Both the position numbers and the translations under genes were made by a program. The notes below the pieces were generated by a model. It did not search any database. It was not told the DNA's origin and worked only from the letters and a program-made list of their open reading frames with translations. Of a stretch of 50,326 nucleotides of DNA, positions 26,111-33,836 are shown piece after piece. Position 1 is the stretch's first letter; each line of letters starts with the position of its first letter. The stretch is from Hydrogenibacillus schlegelii (GTDB lineage: Bacteria; Bacillota; Bacilli; Thermicanales; DSM-22653): assembly GCF_001653195.1 (NCBI RefSeq), contig NZ_JXBB01000008.1, positions 1 to 50,326 on the forward strand, written 5' to 3'.

Positions 26111-27427
26111 ATGGCCTGGAGTTCCGCCTCCCGTCCCGATCGGCTGCTGCTCACCCGGCAGTTTCCGATCGGACCCGACCGCCTGCCGGAGTTCGAACCG
26201 ATCATGCAGGCGGCCAACCGGATCTGGAATTCGTGCGTCTGGCATTCGCGGGAGATCCGGGAAAAGGAAAACCGGTGGCCGAACGAAGGAGAGCTGAAGG
26301 CGAAATTCAAGTTCTTCAAGGTCTGGAAAGAACTCCACTCCCAGTCGGCTCAGGCGGTGGTGGAAGAGTACTTTGAGGCCGTCTCCGGCTACCGGAAGCA
26401 CCGGGAAAACGGTCACGAGGAAATGCGGCCTCCGGATTTCAAGCCAAAGAAGCATCTTCGGACGGTCACCTGGAAAAAGCAGGGCTTTGACGTCCGACCG
26501 GACGGCCTTGGGCTGAAGCGATCGCGGGGAAAAGATCCCGTTTCGGTTCCGCTGCCTGCGGGATGGAACGTCATCGTCCTGCCGGATGGACGAAGCGTGA
26601 CCGGGACGCCGGTCGAGGTCAAGGTGAAGGCGATCGTCCGTCGCCGGAAGGTGGAAAACCTCATCCTCCACGTGACCTTCGATTTCGGGGTCGTGCCGGT
26701 CCGCCCTGAGGCGGGGCCCGTCGCGGCGTACGACTACAACGCGGCCATGCTTGCCCGGGCGACCTCCGCCGGTGTGCTGGATCTTTTCGTCGGCCGCGAA
26801 CTCCTGGCCCAGATCCAGGACCGCAACAAGGGGCTGGCGGAATTTCAGGCGAAGCTGAGCCGCCTCAGGGAAGGGTCGCGGCGCTGGCGCCGGCTTCAGG
26901 CGGCCAAAGGCCGGATCCTGGAGAAGCTCGATCGCCGGATCCGGCCCATGGAGCATGCTCTGACGAAGGCGCTGGCCGAACTCGACCTCAAAGAAGGCAT
27001 CGCCACCGCTGTCCTCGGCGATCTGACCGGCCTTCGCCGCTCCGCCGGAACCGGGATGAAGGGGAAGAAGGCCAGTCAGAAGATCCACCAGATGGCCTAC
27101 GATCGCCTCGGCTCCCAGCAGGGGTACAAAAACCTCATGCGCGGGATTCGGACGATCTTTCTTCCCGAAAAGTACACGTCATCGACCTGTTACGCCTGCG
27201 GCCGGCGAGACCCGTCGTCGAGAAGACATCGCGGGCACTGGAAGTGCAGGCGGTGCGGCTTCTCTTTGCAGGCGGATCTGAACGGCGCCGGCAACCTGCT
27301 CAAGTTCCGGCTTGCCGAAAACGTCGTCGGCGTACCCGGTCCGGTGTCTTTCCACACGATCCGGCACTGGCGCTGGGATAAGCGCTACAACCGGTACGTA
27401 CGCGTATCGTCAAGGGCCGGGGCCTGA
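26111..27427 (+). CDS. tnpB: TnpB RNA-guided nuclease homologue with relocated RuvC-II glutamate
   Basis: This 438-aa IS200/IS605 OrfB protein has an N-terminal helical/WED-like region (1-200), then a RuvC domain: RuvC-I Asp at D208 (AAYDYN), RuvC-III Asp at D389 (LQADLNGAGNLL), and a zinc ribbon C360/C363 and C379/C382 before D389. The canonical RuvC-II motif (usually hydrophobic-E-D-L) reads VLGDLTGLR, with glycine at 303 in place of glutamate; E353 lies seven residues before C360 in PEKYTSSTC. This fits TnpB groups described with a rearranged catalytic glutamate, but a dead nuclease is possible. AAAGGAGGTG lies 7-8 bp before ATG 26111. Codon use resembles the host. Confidence 0.9.
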   Translation: MAWSSASRPDRLLLTRQFPIGPDRLPEFEPIMQAANRIWNSCVWHSREIREKENRWPNEGELKAKFKFFKVWKELHSQSAQAVVEEYFEAVSGYRKHRENGHEEMRPPDFKPKKHLRTVTWKKQGFDVRPDGLGLKRSRGKDPVSVPLPAGWNVIVLPDGRSVTGTPVEVKVKAIVRRRKVENLILHVTFDFGVVPVRPEAGPVAAYDYNAAMLARATSAGVLDLFVGRELLAQIQDRNKGLAEFQAKLSRLREGSRRWRRLQAAKGRILEKLDRRIRPMEHALTKALAELDLKEGIATAVLGDLTGLRRSAGTGMKGKKASQKIHQMAYDRLGSQQGYKNLMRGIRTIFLPEKYTSSTCYACGRRDPSSRRHRGHWKCRRCGFSLQADLNGAGNLLKFRLAENVVGVPGPVSFHTIRHWRWDKRYNRYVRVSSRAGA

Positions 27428-27556
27428 GGCCCGGTACCTGACGTAGTCGGGACTTCGGTGACGGTCCCCTCCGGAGGCGTGAAGCCTTCGGTGTAACCCG
27501 GCGGGACATCCTGCCGCCAGGAAGCCCTTCCCCTTCAGGGGGAGGGAGAAAGTCAC
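27330..27556 (+). ncRNA. predicted omega RNA (reRNA) overlapping the tnpB 3' end and right end
   Basis: TnpB proteins use a guide RNA made from the 3' end of their own gene and the right end of the element, with the guide copied from the flanking DNA. Here 27428-27550 is rich in short hairpins, ending in the right-end stem. The 5' limit is arbitrary. The guide would start at about 27556 and be antisense to the end of hemB. Confidence 0.4.
27525..27546 (+). repeat. right-end hairpin of the tnpB element
   Basis: CCCTTCCCC (27525-27533), loop TTCA, GGGGGAGGG (27538-27546), one G·T wobble, then AGAAAGTCAC. This matches the shape of IS605 right ends. Confidence 0.75.
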
Positions 27557-28536
27557 CCGCGATCTTCCTCCCGCAGCCAGCGGGCAACGTCTTTGGCGTG
27601 GTAGGTGATGATGAGGTCGGCGCCGGCCCGCTTGACGCCGGTCAAAAGCTCCAGCACGACCGCCCGTTCGTCGAGCCAGCCGTTTCGGGCCGCCGCCTTG
27701 ATCATCGCGTACTCGCCGCTCACGTTGTAGGCGACGAGGGGGTGGGGGAACGCCTCCCGGAGCGCCTTCACCACGTCCAGGTAGGCCATCGCCGGCTTCA
27801 CCATGAGAAAATCGGCGCCTTCTTCGACGTCGCTTCGGGCTTCCCGAAGCGCCTCCCGGACGTTGGCCGGATCCATCTGGTACGTCCGCCGGTCGCCGAA
27901 CGCCGGCGCCGAATGGGCCGCCTCCCGGAAAGGCCCGTAAAAAGCGGAAGCGTACTTTACCGAGTAGGCCATGATCGGCGTATGCTTGAATCCGGCCGTA
28001 TCGAGCCCGTCCCGGATCGCGGCGACGAACCCGTCCATCATGTTCGACGGGGCGATGACGTCGGCACCGGCTTCCGCCTGCGTCACCGCCGTCCGGACGA
28101 GGAGCTCCAGCGTCTCGTCGTTTAAGATCTCCCCGTCCCGGACGAGGCCGCAGTGGCCGTGGCTCGTGTATTCGCACAGGCAGTTGTCGGCGATGAGGAC
28201 GAGCTCCGGATACGCCTTTTTCAGCTGGCGGAGCGCCCGCTGGACGATCCCCGCCTCCTCGTAGGCGCCGCTTCCGACCTCGTCTTTGTGGTCGGGAATG
28301 CCGAAGAGGATGACCGCCGGGATGCCGAGGGCGAGGACGTCCTCGACCTCCTCGTTCAGCCGGTCCAGGGAAAGCTGGTAGACCCCCGGCATCGACGGCA
28401 CTTCTCGCCGGATGCCGCTCCCCTCGGTGACGAACAGCGGATAAATGAGATCGTCGACCCGAAGATGCGTCTCCCGTACCATCCGTCGCAGGTTGGACGA
28501 CCGCCGGAGGCGGCGGTGGCGGATAAAATCCCGCAC
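27553..28536 (-). CDS. hemB: delta-aminolevulinic acid dehydratase (porphobilinogen synthase)
   Basis: This 327-aa enzyme condenses two 5-aminolevulinate molecules to porphobilinogen. The catalytic zinc cysteines C119, C121 and C129 lie in [14 protein letters not shown], so it is of the Zn-dependent type. The two Schiff-base lysines are in [16 protein letters not shown] and [15 protein letters not shown] 28536 was chosen because AGGAAGGAG lies 8 bp upstream and it gives normal length; the frame continues to 28569. It follows hemD by 42 bp. Its stop codon lies within the right-end boundary of the TnpB element, and the C-terminus EEDRG seems intact. Confidence 0.96.
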   Translation of the reverse strand: MRDFIRHRRLRRSSNLRRMVRETHLRVDDLIYPLFVTEGSGIRREVPSMPGVYQLSLDRLNEEVEDVLALGIPAVILFGIPDHKDEVGSGAYEEAGIVQRALRQLKKAYPELVLIADNCLCEYTSHGHCGLVRDGEILNDETLELLVRTAVTQAEAGADVIAPSNMMDGFVAAIRDGLDTAGFKHTPIMAYSVKYASAFYGPFREAAHSAPAFGDRRTYQMDPANVREALREARSDVEEGADFLMVKPAMAYLDVVKALREAFPHPLVAYNVSGEYAMIKAAARNGWLDERAVVLELLTGVKRAGADLIITYHAKDVARWLREEDRG

Positions 28537-28578
28537 GTCGATCGCTCCTTCCTGACGGGCTCGACCCAAAGGCGCCGC

Positions 28579-29529
28579 TTAAGGCAGAGGCTGCCCCGGC
28601 GCCTCGCCGGAACGGACCGCCTCGACGAGGGCGGCGACGAGCCCTTCTTCGGTGAAGGGCCGGGCCTCGATGACCGGCGCGAGGCCGAGGGCGCGGGCCC
28701 GGCCGGTCGTCACCGGACCGATGCTCGCGTACCAGCGCGGCCCACGCCCGGCGGCCGCCACCGCCTCGGCGACCGCCTCGGCAATCGACGGGCTCGTCAG
28801 CGTGACGACGTCGACGACGGCCTCCTGGAGGAGCGCCTGGAGCCGTCGCACGCCCGCCTCGTCCCGGACGTTGTCATAGACGACCGCCGAGGTGACCTCA
28901 AGGCCGTACTCCCGAAGCGCCGGCGCCACGACGTCCCGGCTCAGCGTTCCCCGGACGATCACCGCCTGTTCGCCGGGGGCAACCCGGCCGGCGAGCGCCT
29001 CGACGACGCCCTCGGCGGTGTACTCTTCGGCAACGACGTCCGCCGGAAGCCCGAAGGCGGCCAGGCGCTCCGCCGTCTTCGGGCCGACGGCGACCCGCCT
29101 CGGCCGCGCCGGAGAAAGGGGCGGAAGGGCCGCCTCCCGGTAGCGGGCAAAGAATGCATCGACGCCGTTTTGACTCGTGAAGATGAGCCAGTCCGCGGTT
29201 CGCGCCGCCTTCAGCGCCGCCGCCAGATCGTCCGTCAGAGGAAGCGGCGAGACGCAGATGAGCGGGACGTGGTACGCCCGGGCGCCGAGGGCCTGAAGTC
29301 GCCCGACGAGGTGTTCTCCCTGATGCTTGGCGCGGGTGACGACGACGACGCGCCCCGCAAGCGGCCGATCGCCGACGACCGCTTCGCCATCCACCGCCGC
29401 CGGCCCGCCCGGGGCGGACCCGGCGAACCCAGTCTCCCGTCTCGTCGGATCACCGGCCGGCGCCGGCCCGTCCCCGCGCCCCGACGCTCCGGAATCGCCG
29501 GCGGCGGCAAAAAAGGAAAACCGCCTCAT
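28579..29529 (-). CDS. hemD: uroporphyrinogen-III synthase
   Basis: This 316-aa protein cyclises hydroxymethylbilane with inversion of ring D. The two-domain HemD fold begins at about residue 57 (LAGRVVVVTRAKHQ) and shows the typical weakly conserved segments TADWLIFTSQNGVDAFF, VAVGPKTAERL and VDVVTLTSPSIAEAVAEA. The first ~55 residues are Ala/Gly/Pro-rich and not part of the fold; they follow from the ATG that overlaps the hemC stop (ATGA), so coupled translation supports them. Position in hemAXCDB makes the call safe despite low sequence conservation of the family. Confidence 0.92.
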   Translation of the reverse strand: MRRFSFFAAAGDSGASGRGDGPAPAGDPTRRETGFAGSAPGGPAAVDGEAVVGDRPLAGRVVVVTRAKHQGEHLVGRLQALGARAYHVPLICVSPLPLTDDLAAALKAARTADWLIFTSQNGVDAFFARYREAALPPLSPARPRRVAVGPKTAERLAAFGLPADVVAEEYTAEGVVEALAGRVAPGEQAVIVRGTLSRDVVAPALREYGLEVTSAVVYDNVRDEAGVRRLQALLQEAVVDVVTLTSPSIAEAVAEAVAAAGRGPRWYASIGPVTTGRARALGLAPVIEARPFTEEGLVAALVEAVRSGEAPGQPLP

Positions 29530-30476
29530 GCCTTCTGACCCTCCGTCGATCCATCATCGTCCTCTCCGGCCGCAAAGCGGGCGACCGTCTTTCCGGCGCC
29601 CTCGGCGATCAGCCGCTCCGCAAGCGCCGTTCCGACGTCCGGCGATGGTCCCCGGAGAACGCCCGACCAGAAACCGGAGCCGTCGGGTTCCGCGATAAAA
29701 CCTCGAAGCGTCACCGTTCCGTCGGCCTCCACCGTCCCGTACGCTCCGAGGGGAACCTGGCAGCTCCCTCCGAGGCGGGCCAAAAACGCCCGCTCCGCCT
29801 CGACCGCTCGCCGCGTCGGCGCGTCGTCGAAGGGCTCGAGCCACCGAAGGACGGCCCCATCTCCCCGCCGCGCCTCGATCGCCAGCGCCCCCTGTCCGAC
29901 CGCCGGGATGAACGCCGTCGGGTCGAGCGGGACCGACCGGACGTCCAGCCCGAGGCGCTCGACGCCGGCCCGGGCCAGCACGATCGCGTCAAAGTCCCCT
30001 GCCATGAGGCGCCGGAGGCGGGTATCGACATTCCCCCGGAGCGGCCGGACGTCCAGGTCCGGCCGGAGGCGCCGAAGGAGGACGGTGCGCCGGAGGCTCG
30101 ACGTGCCGACGACGGCGCCGGGCGGAAGCGCGTTCAATTCCCGGCCGTCGCGGGTGATGAGGACGTCCTCCACCGGGCCCCGCGCAAGGATCGCGACGAG
30201 GGCCAGCCCTTCCGGCAGCATCGCCGGAACGTCTTTCAGGCTGTGGACGGCAAAATCCGCCTCCCCGCTCAGCATCGCCCGCTCGAGCTCTTTGACAAAA
30301 AGCCCCTTCCCGCCGATCTTCGCCAGCGTCGCTTCGAGCCGGCGATCGCCCTCCGTGACGTAGGGGGCGATCCGCACCCGGAGCGCCGGGTAACGGGACT
30401 CGAGGAGCGCGCGCACCCCTTCGCTCTGGGCCAGGGCGAGGGGACTTTTTCGTGACGCCAAAACAAGTTCCGGCAT
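29526..30476 (-). CDS. hemC: hydroxymethylbilane synthase (porphobilinogen deaminase)
   Basis: This 316-aa enzyme polymerises four porphobilinogens on its dipyrromethane cofactor. The cofactor cysteine is in LGGSCQVPLGAYG (about residue 239). Other motifs are ASRKSPLALAQ at the N-terminus, GGKGLFVKELERAML, FAVHSLKDVP and GTSSLRR. AAAGGAGG lies before the ATG. It is separated from hemX by a Rho-independent terminator, so it needs readthrough or a local promoter; a weak TAAGAT -10 lies at about 30510. Confidence 0.96.
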   Translation of the reverse strand: MPELVLASRKSPLALAQSEGVRALLESRYPALRVRIAPYVTEGDRRLEATLAKIGGKGLFVKELERAMLSGEADFAVHSLKDVPAMLPEGLALVAILARGPVEDVLITRDGRELNALPPGAVVGTSSLRRTVLLRRLRPDLDVRPLRGNVDTRLRRLMAGDFDAIVLARAGVERLGLDVRSVPLDPTAFIPAVGQGALAIEARRGDGAVLRWLEPFDDAPTRRAVEAERAFLARLGGSCQVPLGAYGTVEADGTVTLRGFIAEPDGSGFWSGVLRGPSPDVGTALAERLIAEGAGKTVARFAAGEDDDGSTEGQKA

Positions 30477-30560
30477 CGGCTGCCTCCTTTTTGTTTCCCC
30501 TCTCTAATCTTAACGCAAGCGGCGGCCTTTGGCGAGCCCGGCCCGGCCGGCGCCGGACGG

Positions 30561-30586
30561 AAAAAGGCCCCGCCGCCGGCGGGGCC
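30561..30586 (-). terminator. terminator between hemX and hemC
   Basis: On the minus strand GGCCCCGCC (30586-30578) pairs with GGCGGGGCC (30574-30566), then TTTTT. It lies inside the hem operon and must limit transcription into hemCDB. Confidence 0.8.
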
Positions 30587-30594
30587 CGAAGCCG

Positions 30595-31410
30595 TCAGCC
30601 CGGCCAGGCGGCCAGGGCCAAAGAATGGGTCGTCCAGAAATTCAGCCAGAGCAGAAAAAACGCACCGGCGCCGACCCACATCGCCCGCCGCCACGGCCAG
30701 CGGGCGAACGTCCGGACGTAGACGAAAAAGCCGTAGGCCAGAAGGACCGCTCCGGAAAACCCGACCTTTGGATCCCGGAGAGCGCCGAAGCCGGCCTCTC
30801 CGAAGGCCCAGACCCCGCCGAGAAAGAGGGAGACCGCAAACACCGGCACCCCCACGAGCGCCGCCGTCCCGGCGTAGCGGGCGAGCTGTTCGAGGGGCGG
30901 CATGCGAAAGGCCCGGCCCCGAACCCGCTTGGCGGCGAGCCATCCGTCGAGGAGGAGGTACAGCACGGAAAAGACGCCCGCCAGGACGAACAGGACGTAC
31001 GCGACGAGGGCCCCGACGATATGGAGCACGAGAAGCTCCTCCCGGCCCGAAGGCCCCGACGCCGGCGCCCCCGGCGGAAAGAGGTGGAGCGTGACGACCG
31101 CTAGGCCGACCGCGTTCGTCAAAAGCAAAAAAAGATCCGCCCGCACCACGGCGCTCAAAAGAAGCGAGGCGGCAAGAAGCAGCCACGCGTAAAGGAGCCG
31201 CGTCCGCTCGGCGACAAAGGCGGCCAGGGAGCTGTAGCCGATGAGTTCGACGGTGATCCCCGCCGTGAGCAAGAGAAACGCGCCGTTCAAAAAGACGAAG
31301 GCCGTTCGTCCGGCCGCCGGCGTCGGCCGGACGACCTCGATAAACATGACGCTCACCGCCAGGCCGTAGACGGCGATCGCGAGATCAAGCAGCCAGCGCC
31401 CCACGAGCAC
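30595..31410 (-). CDS. hemX: HemX, CcsA-like membrane protein of the heme operon
   Basis: This 271-aa protein has about eight hydrophobic helices and belongs to the cytochrome c assembly (CcsA/HemX) family. In B. subtilis HemX lowers the cellular level of HemA. Segments seen are LHLFPPG, ELLVLHIVGALVAYVLFVLAGVFSVLYLLLDGWLAAKR and a late WAFGEAGFGALRDPK. The tryptophan-rich heme-handling motif of true CcsA is not present. GTG 31410 lies 14 bp after the hemA stop and has GGAGG upstream, so it is cotranscribed with hemA. Confidence 0.9.
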   Translation of the reverse strand: MLVGRWLLDLAIAVYGLAVSVMFIEVVRPTPAAGRTAFVFLNGAFLLLTAGITVELIGYSSLAAFVAERTRLLYAWLLLAASLLLSAVVRADLFLLLTNAVGLAVVTLHLFPPGAPASGPSGREELLVLHIVGALVAYVLFVLAGVFSVLYLLLDGWLAAKRVRGRAFRMPPLEQLARYAGTAALVGVPVFAVSLFLGGVWAFGEAGFGALRDPKVGFSGAVLLAYGFFVYVRTFARWPWRRAMWVGAGAFFLLWLNFWTTHSLALAAWPG

Positions 31411-31424
31411 GGCGGCCGCCTCCG

Positions 31425-32816
31425 TCAGGTCGTCGCCGGCTCGCTCCGCCGGACGAGGCGGACGCCGCCTACGCGGGGATCGCGGCGCGGCGCCTCCGGC
31501 GCCGGGCGCTCTCCCGTCTCCTCCTCAGAGCCGGAGCGAACGGCCAGATACGGTTCCAGGCGAAAGCTCTGGACGATGGCCGCCTGCGCCGCCCGGCCCT
31601 CCCGCGTTCCGGCGGTCTCCTTCAGGTAGAGAACGGCGTCTTGAAGCAGGCGGTTGACGAGGTTTTTCGTATGCTTCTCCAGAAGCCGCCGGCTCCGCTC
31701 ATCGAGCGGCGGGAGCTTCCGGAGGAGGCTCTCCATCGTCTCCGCCTGAAGGGCCATCCCTTTCGCCTGCAGGGCGGCGATCACCGGCACCGCATCGAGC
31801 GTCTCCAGCCACCGCTCATACGCCGCCACCTCACCGTCGATCGTCCGCTCGATCGCGGCGGCGATCCGCCGCCGCTCGGCGAGATTTTCCTCGACGATGC
31901 CCTGAAGATCATCGATGTCGTAGACGAACACCTGACCGAGGCCGTGGAGCGCCGGGTCGACGTCCCGGGGAACGGCGAGATCGAGAAAAAGAAGCGGCCG
32001 CTCCCGGCGTCCGAGCGCCGCCTCCAGCGCCGGTCGGGTAAAAATGGGCTCCGGCGCCGACGTCGCCGTCGCCACGACGTCCGCTTCCCGGGCGATCTCT
32101 ACCCGCCGCGCAAACGGCACCGCCTTGGCGCCAAACCGCCGGGCCAGTTCCTCCGCCCGCTCCGGGGTCCGGTTGGCGATGAAAAGCGCCCGCACGCCCT
32201 GATCGGCAAAATGCCGCAAAAGAAGCCGGCCCGTTTCTCCGGCGCCGACGACGAGCACCCGCTTGGACGCGAGATCGCCGAAAAACGTCCGGGCGAGACC
32301 GATCGCCACGTACGGCACCGAAAGGGGACGGTCGTTCACCCGCCACGTCGTATGGGCGCGTTTGGCAAAGGCGATCGCCCGCTGGAAGAGGACGTTCAAA
32401 AGCTTCCCCGTCGCCCGATGCGCCCGCGCCGTCTCCCACGCTTCCCGGACCTGGCCGAGGATTTCCGTCTCGCCGAGGACCATCGAATCGAGGCCGGCGG
32501 CGACGCGAAAGAGGTGCCGCACCGCCTCCCGATCTCGGAGCACGACCAGATGCGGCCGAAGGCCATCGGCCGGGAGGCGAAACCGGCGCACCATAAACGA
32601 AAGCGCTTCCTCCTCGGCCGCTTTCATCGTCCTTCGGTCGGTGACGAGGTAAAGCTCCGTGCGATTGCACGTGGCGACGATCACCGCTTCGACGAGGCTC
32701 CGGTGCGTAAGAAGCGTCCGGTACACCTCCGGAAGCTGTTCCGGCTGGAACGTGCAGCGCTCCCGGATTTCGACCGGCGCCGTCCGGTGGTTGAGACCGA
32801 CGGCAAGAAGATGCAT
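31425..32816 (-). CDS. hemA: glutamyl-tRNA reductase
   Basis: This 463-aa NADPH enzyme starts tetrapyrrole synthesis by reducing glutamyl-tRNA to glutamate-1-semialdehyde. The catalytic cysteine is C50 in TCNRTELY. GLDSMVLGETEILGQV, the Rossmann segment VLVVGAGETGRLLLRHF and the C-terminal dimerisation helix are all present. There is an added ~35-residue charged tail. ATG 32816 has AAAGGAGGG 7 bp upstream and gives MHLLAVGLNHRTAP, the family N-terminus. It is first in the hemAX(C)DB transcript with an extended -10 promoter about 90 bp upstream. Confidence 0.96.
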   Translation of the reverse strand: MHLLAVGLNHRTAPVEIRERCTFQPEQLPEVYRTLLTHRSLVEAVIVATCNRTELYLVTDRRTMKAAEEEALSFMVRRFRLPADGLRPHLVVLRDREAVRHLFRVAAGLDSMVLGETEILGQVREAWETARAHRATGKLLNVLFQRAIAFAKRAHTTWRVNDRPLSVPYVAIGLARTFFGDLASKRVLVVGAGETGRLLLRHFADQGVRALFIANRTPERAEELARRFGAKAVPFARRVEIAREADVVATATSAPEPIFTRPALEAALGRRERPLLFLDLAVPRDVDPALHGLGQVFVYDIDDLQGIVEENLAERRRIAAAIERTIDGEVAAYERWLETLDAVPVIAALQAKGMALQAETMESLLRKLPPLDERSRRLLEKHTKNLVNRLLQDAVLYLKETAGTREGRAAQAAIVQSFRLEPYLAVRSGSEEETGERPAPEAPRRDPRVGGVRLVRRSEPATT

Positions 32817-32900
32817 CCCCCATCCCTCCTTTTCCGCCCGGTTCGCGCCGGCGGCGGAGGAAAAACGATTCGCCGATGAGTCCGATTCCAATCTGCGGTT

Positions 32901-32909
32901 ATTATATCA
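32901..32909 (-). promoter_or_regulatory. extended -10 promoter of hemA
   Basis: On the minus strand TGA-TATAAT. No -35 hexamer is evident at 17 bp (CCCGGC), so it may need an activator or rely on the TGn motif. Confidence 0.65.
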
Positions 32910-32947
32910 CAACCGCTTTCGTCGCCGGGCATCGAAAAACGGCCGCT

Positions 32948-32967
32948 TTTGTCACCGACGTGACAAA
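32948..32967. repeat. perfect inverted repeat upstream of hemA (possible operator)
   Basis: TTTGTCAC (32948-32955), spacer CGAC, GTGACAAA (32960-32967). It lies about 40 bp upstream of the hemA -10. The symmetric TGTCAC/GTGACA form is what a dimeric regulator would bind; it is neither a PerR/Fur nor a Rex consensus that I recognise. Confidence 0.6.
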
Positions 32968-33090
32968 GTCGGACGCCCTTGGGGAACGCCGCGCACGGGG
33001 GGCGCGCCCCTCACCGCTTCCCGCTCACCGGACGGCGCGATCCGCTTCGGTCCCCGCACGCCGGAGGGCCTGTCCCTCGCCGCTGTTCGC

Positions 33091-33651
33091 TCACCGGACG
33101 TAAGTCAATTCCGCACCGATCACCTGGCCGCGGCCGTTTCGAATCGGACGGGCCTCGATCGTCATCCCTTCGACGGGCGTCGCCACCGCCGGCTCCCCGG
33201 TTTGAAACACCTGTTCCGCCGCCCGGCGAAACGGCGATTCGTGGGAAAGAAGGGTGTGGACGAGCTCGAGCTGCGGCCGGCCGAAGTAGCGGACGCCGCC
33301 GGGGTTGACGGCCATGATGCGAAAGCGGCGGTTGACGATCAGCCGGACGACGGTATCCGGGTGGCCGAGGGTGTAGATCGGCCGCACAAGGTCCATCGGA
33401 TCGACGCCGAGCACCTGGGCGAGTTCCGCCAGCTTGCGGATGGAGATGTTGTTTTTCCCGCTTTCGATCCGGGCGACGAACGGCTGTTTGACCCCCATCT
33501 TTTCCGCCAGGTCGGCCTGCGTGAGCTTGAGCGCTTTTCGAAGGCGCTTGACGTGGTAGGCGACCCGCTTTTCGATGCTGTCGTCGATCGTCTCCAAAAA
33601 AAGCGGGTCGTCCTTCAGGACCTGTTTGACGTACTGGGCCAGTTCATTCAT
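33091..33651 (-). CDS. XRE-family transcription regulator with C-terminal PAS-like domain
   Basis: This 186-aa protein has a Cro/C1-type helix-turn-helix at about 35-88 (RLRKALKLTQADLAEKMGVKQPFVARIESGKNNIS). A C-terminal domain (about 95-186) has a PAS-like pattern: VVRLIVNRRFRIMAVNPGGVRYFGRPQLELVHTLL, ending in NGRGQVIGAELTYVR. Such a sensor part could bind a small ligand or cofactor. The gene lies just upstream of hemA in the same direction, 275 bp away, and its promoter abuts that of the divergent EamA gene. A role in heme regulation is inferred from position only. Confidence 0.75.
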   Translation of the reverse strand: MNELAQYVKQVLKDDPLFLETIDDSIEKRVAYHVKRLRKALKLTQADLAEKMGVKQPFVARIESGKNNISIRKLAELAQVLGVDPMDLVRPIYTLGHPDTVVRLIVNRRFRIMAVNPGGVRYFGRPQLELVHTLLSHESPFRRAAEQVFQTGEPAVATPVEGMTIEARPIRNGRGQVIGAELTYVR

Positions 33652-33705
33652 CGTCGCTTCGGCTCCCCGTCGTTTCCCGAGTTTGGCGGATACAGAGCAG
33701 GCTAT

Positions 33706-33733
33706 ATTATAACAAATCCGCTCGGAAAGTCCA
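33706..33733 (-). promoter_or_regulatory. promoter of the XRE gene
   Basis: On the minus strand TGGACT (33733-33728), 16-bp spacer, TATAAT (33711-33706) with TGT before it (extended -10). Confidence 0.65.
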
Positions 33734-33762
33734 TAGAAAAATTCGCCCGATGCCGATATAAT
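33734..33762 (+). promoter_or_regulatory. promoter of the EamA gene
   Basis: TAGAAA (33734-33739), 17-bp spacer, TATAAT (33757-33762). Its -35 touches the -35 of the divergent XRE promoter. Confidence 0.6.
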
Positions 33763-33836
33763 AGCCCTTATCCGACCGGTTCCGCCGATCGGCCCGGCGG
33801 GCTTTCGGTGCAGAACACCCCCCTTTCCGAAGGAGC

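Larger units (their letters stand above)
26008..27556 (+). mobile_element. IS200/IS605-type tnpB-only element
   Basis: The element has a left-end hairpin (26012-26058), tnpB, and a right-end hairpin (27525-27546) followed by AAAGTCAC. No tnpA lies inside, so it would need a transposase in trans. Exact ends are not certain by a few bases, as this family makes no target duplication. The left flank reads TTTTTTATA, the right flank is the last codons of hemB. It probably inserted right at the hemB stop. Confidence 0.75.
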
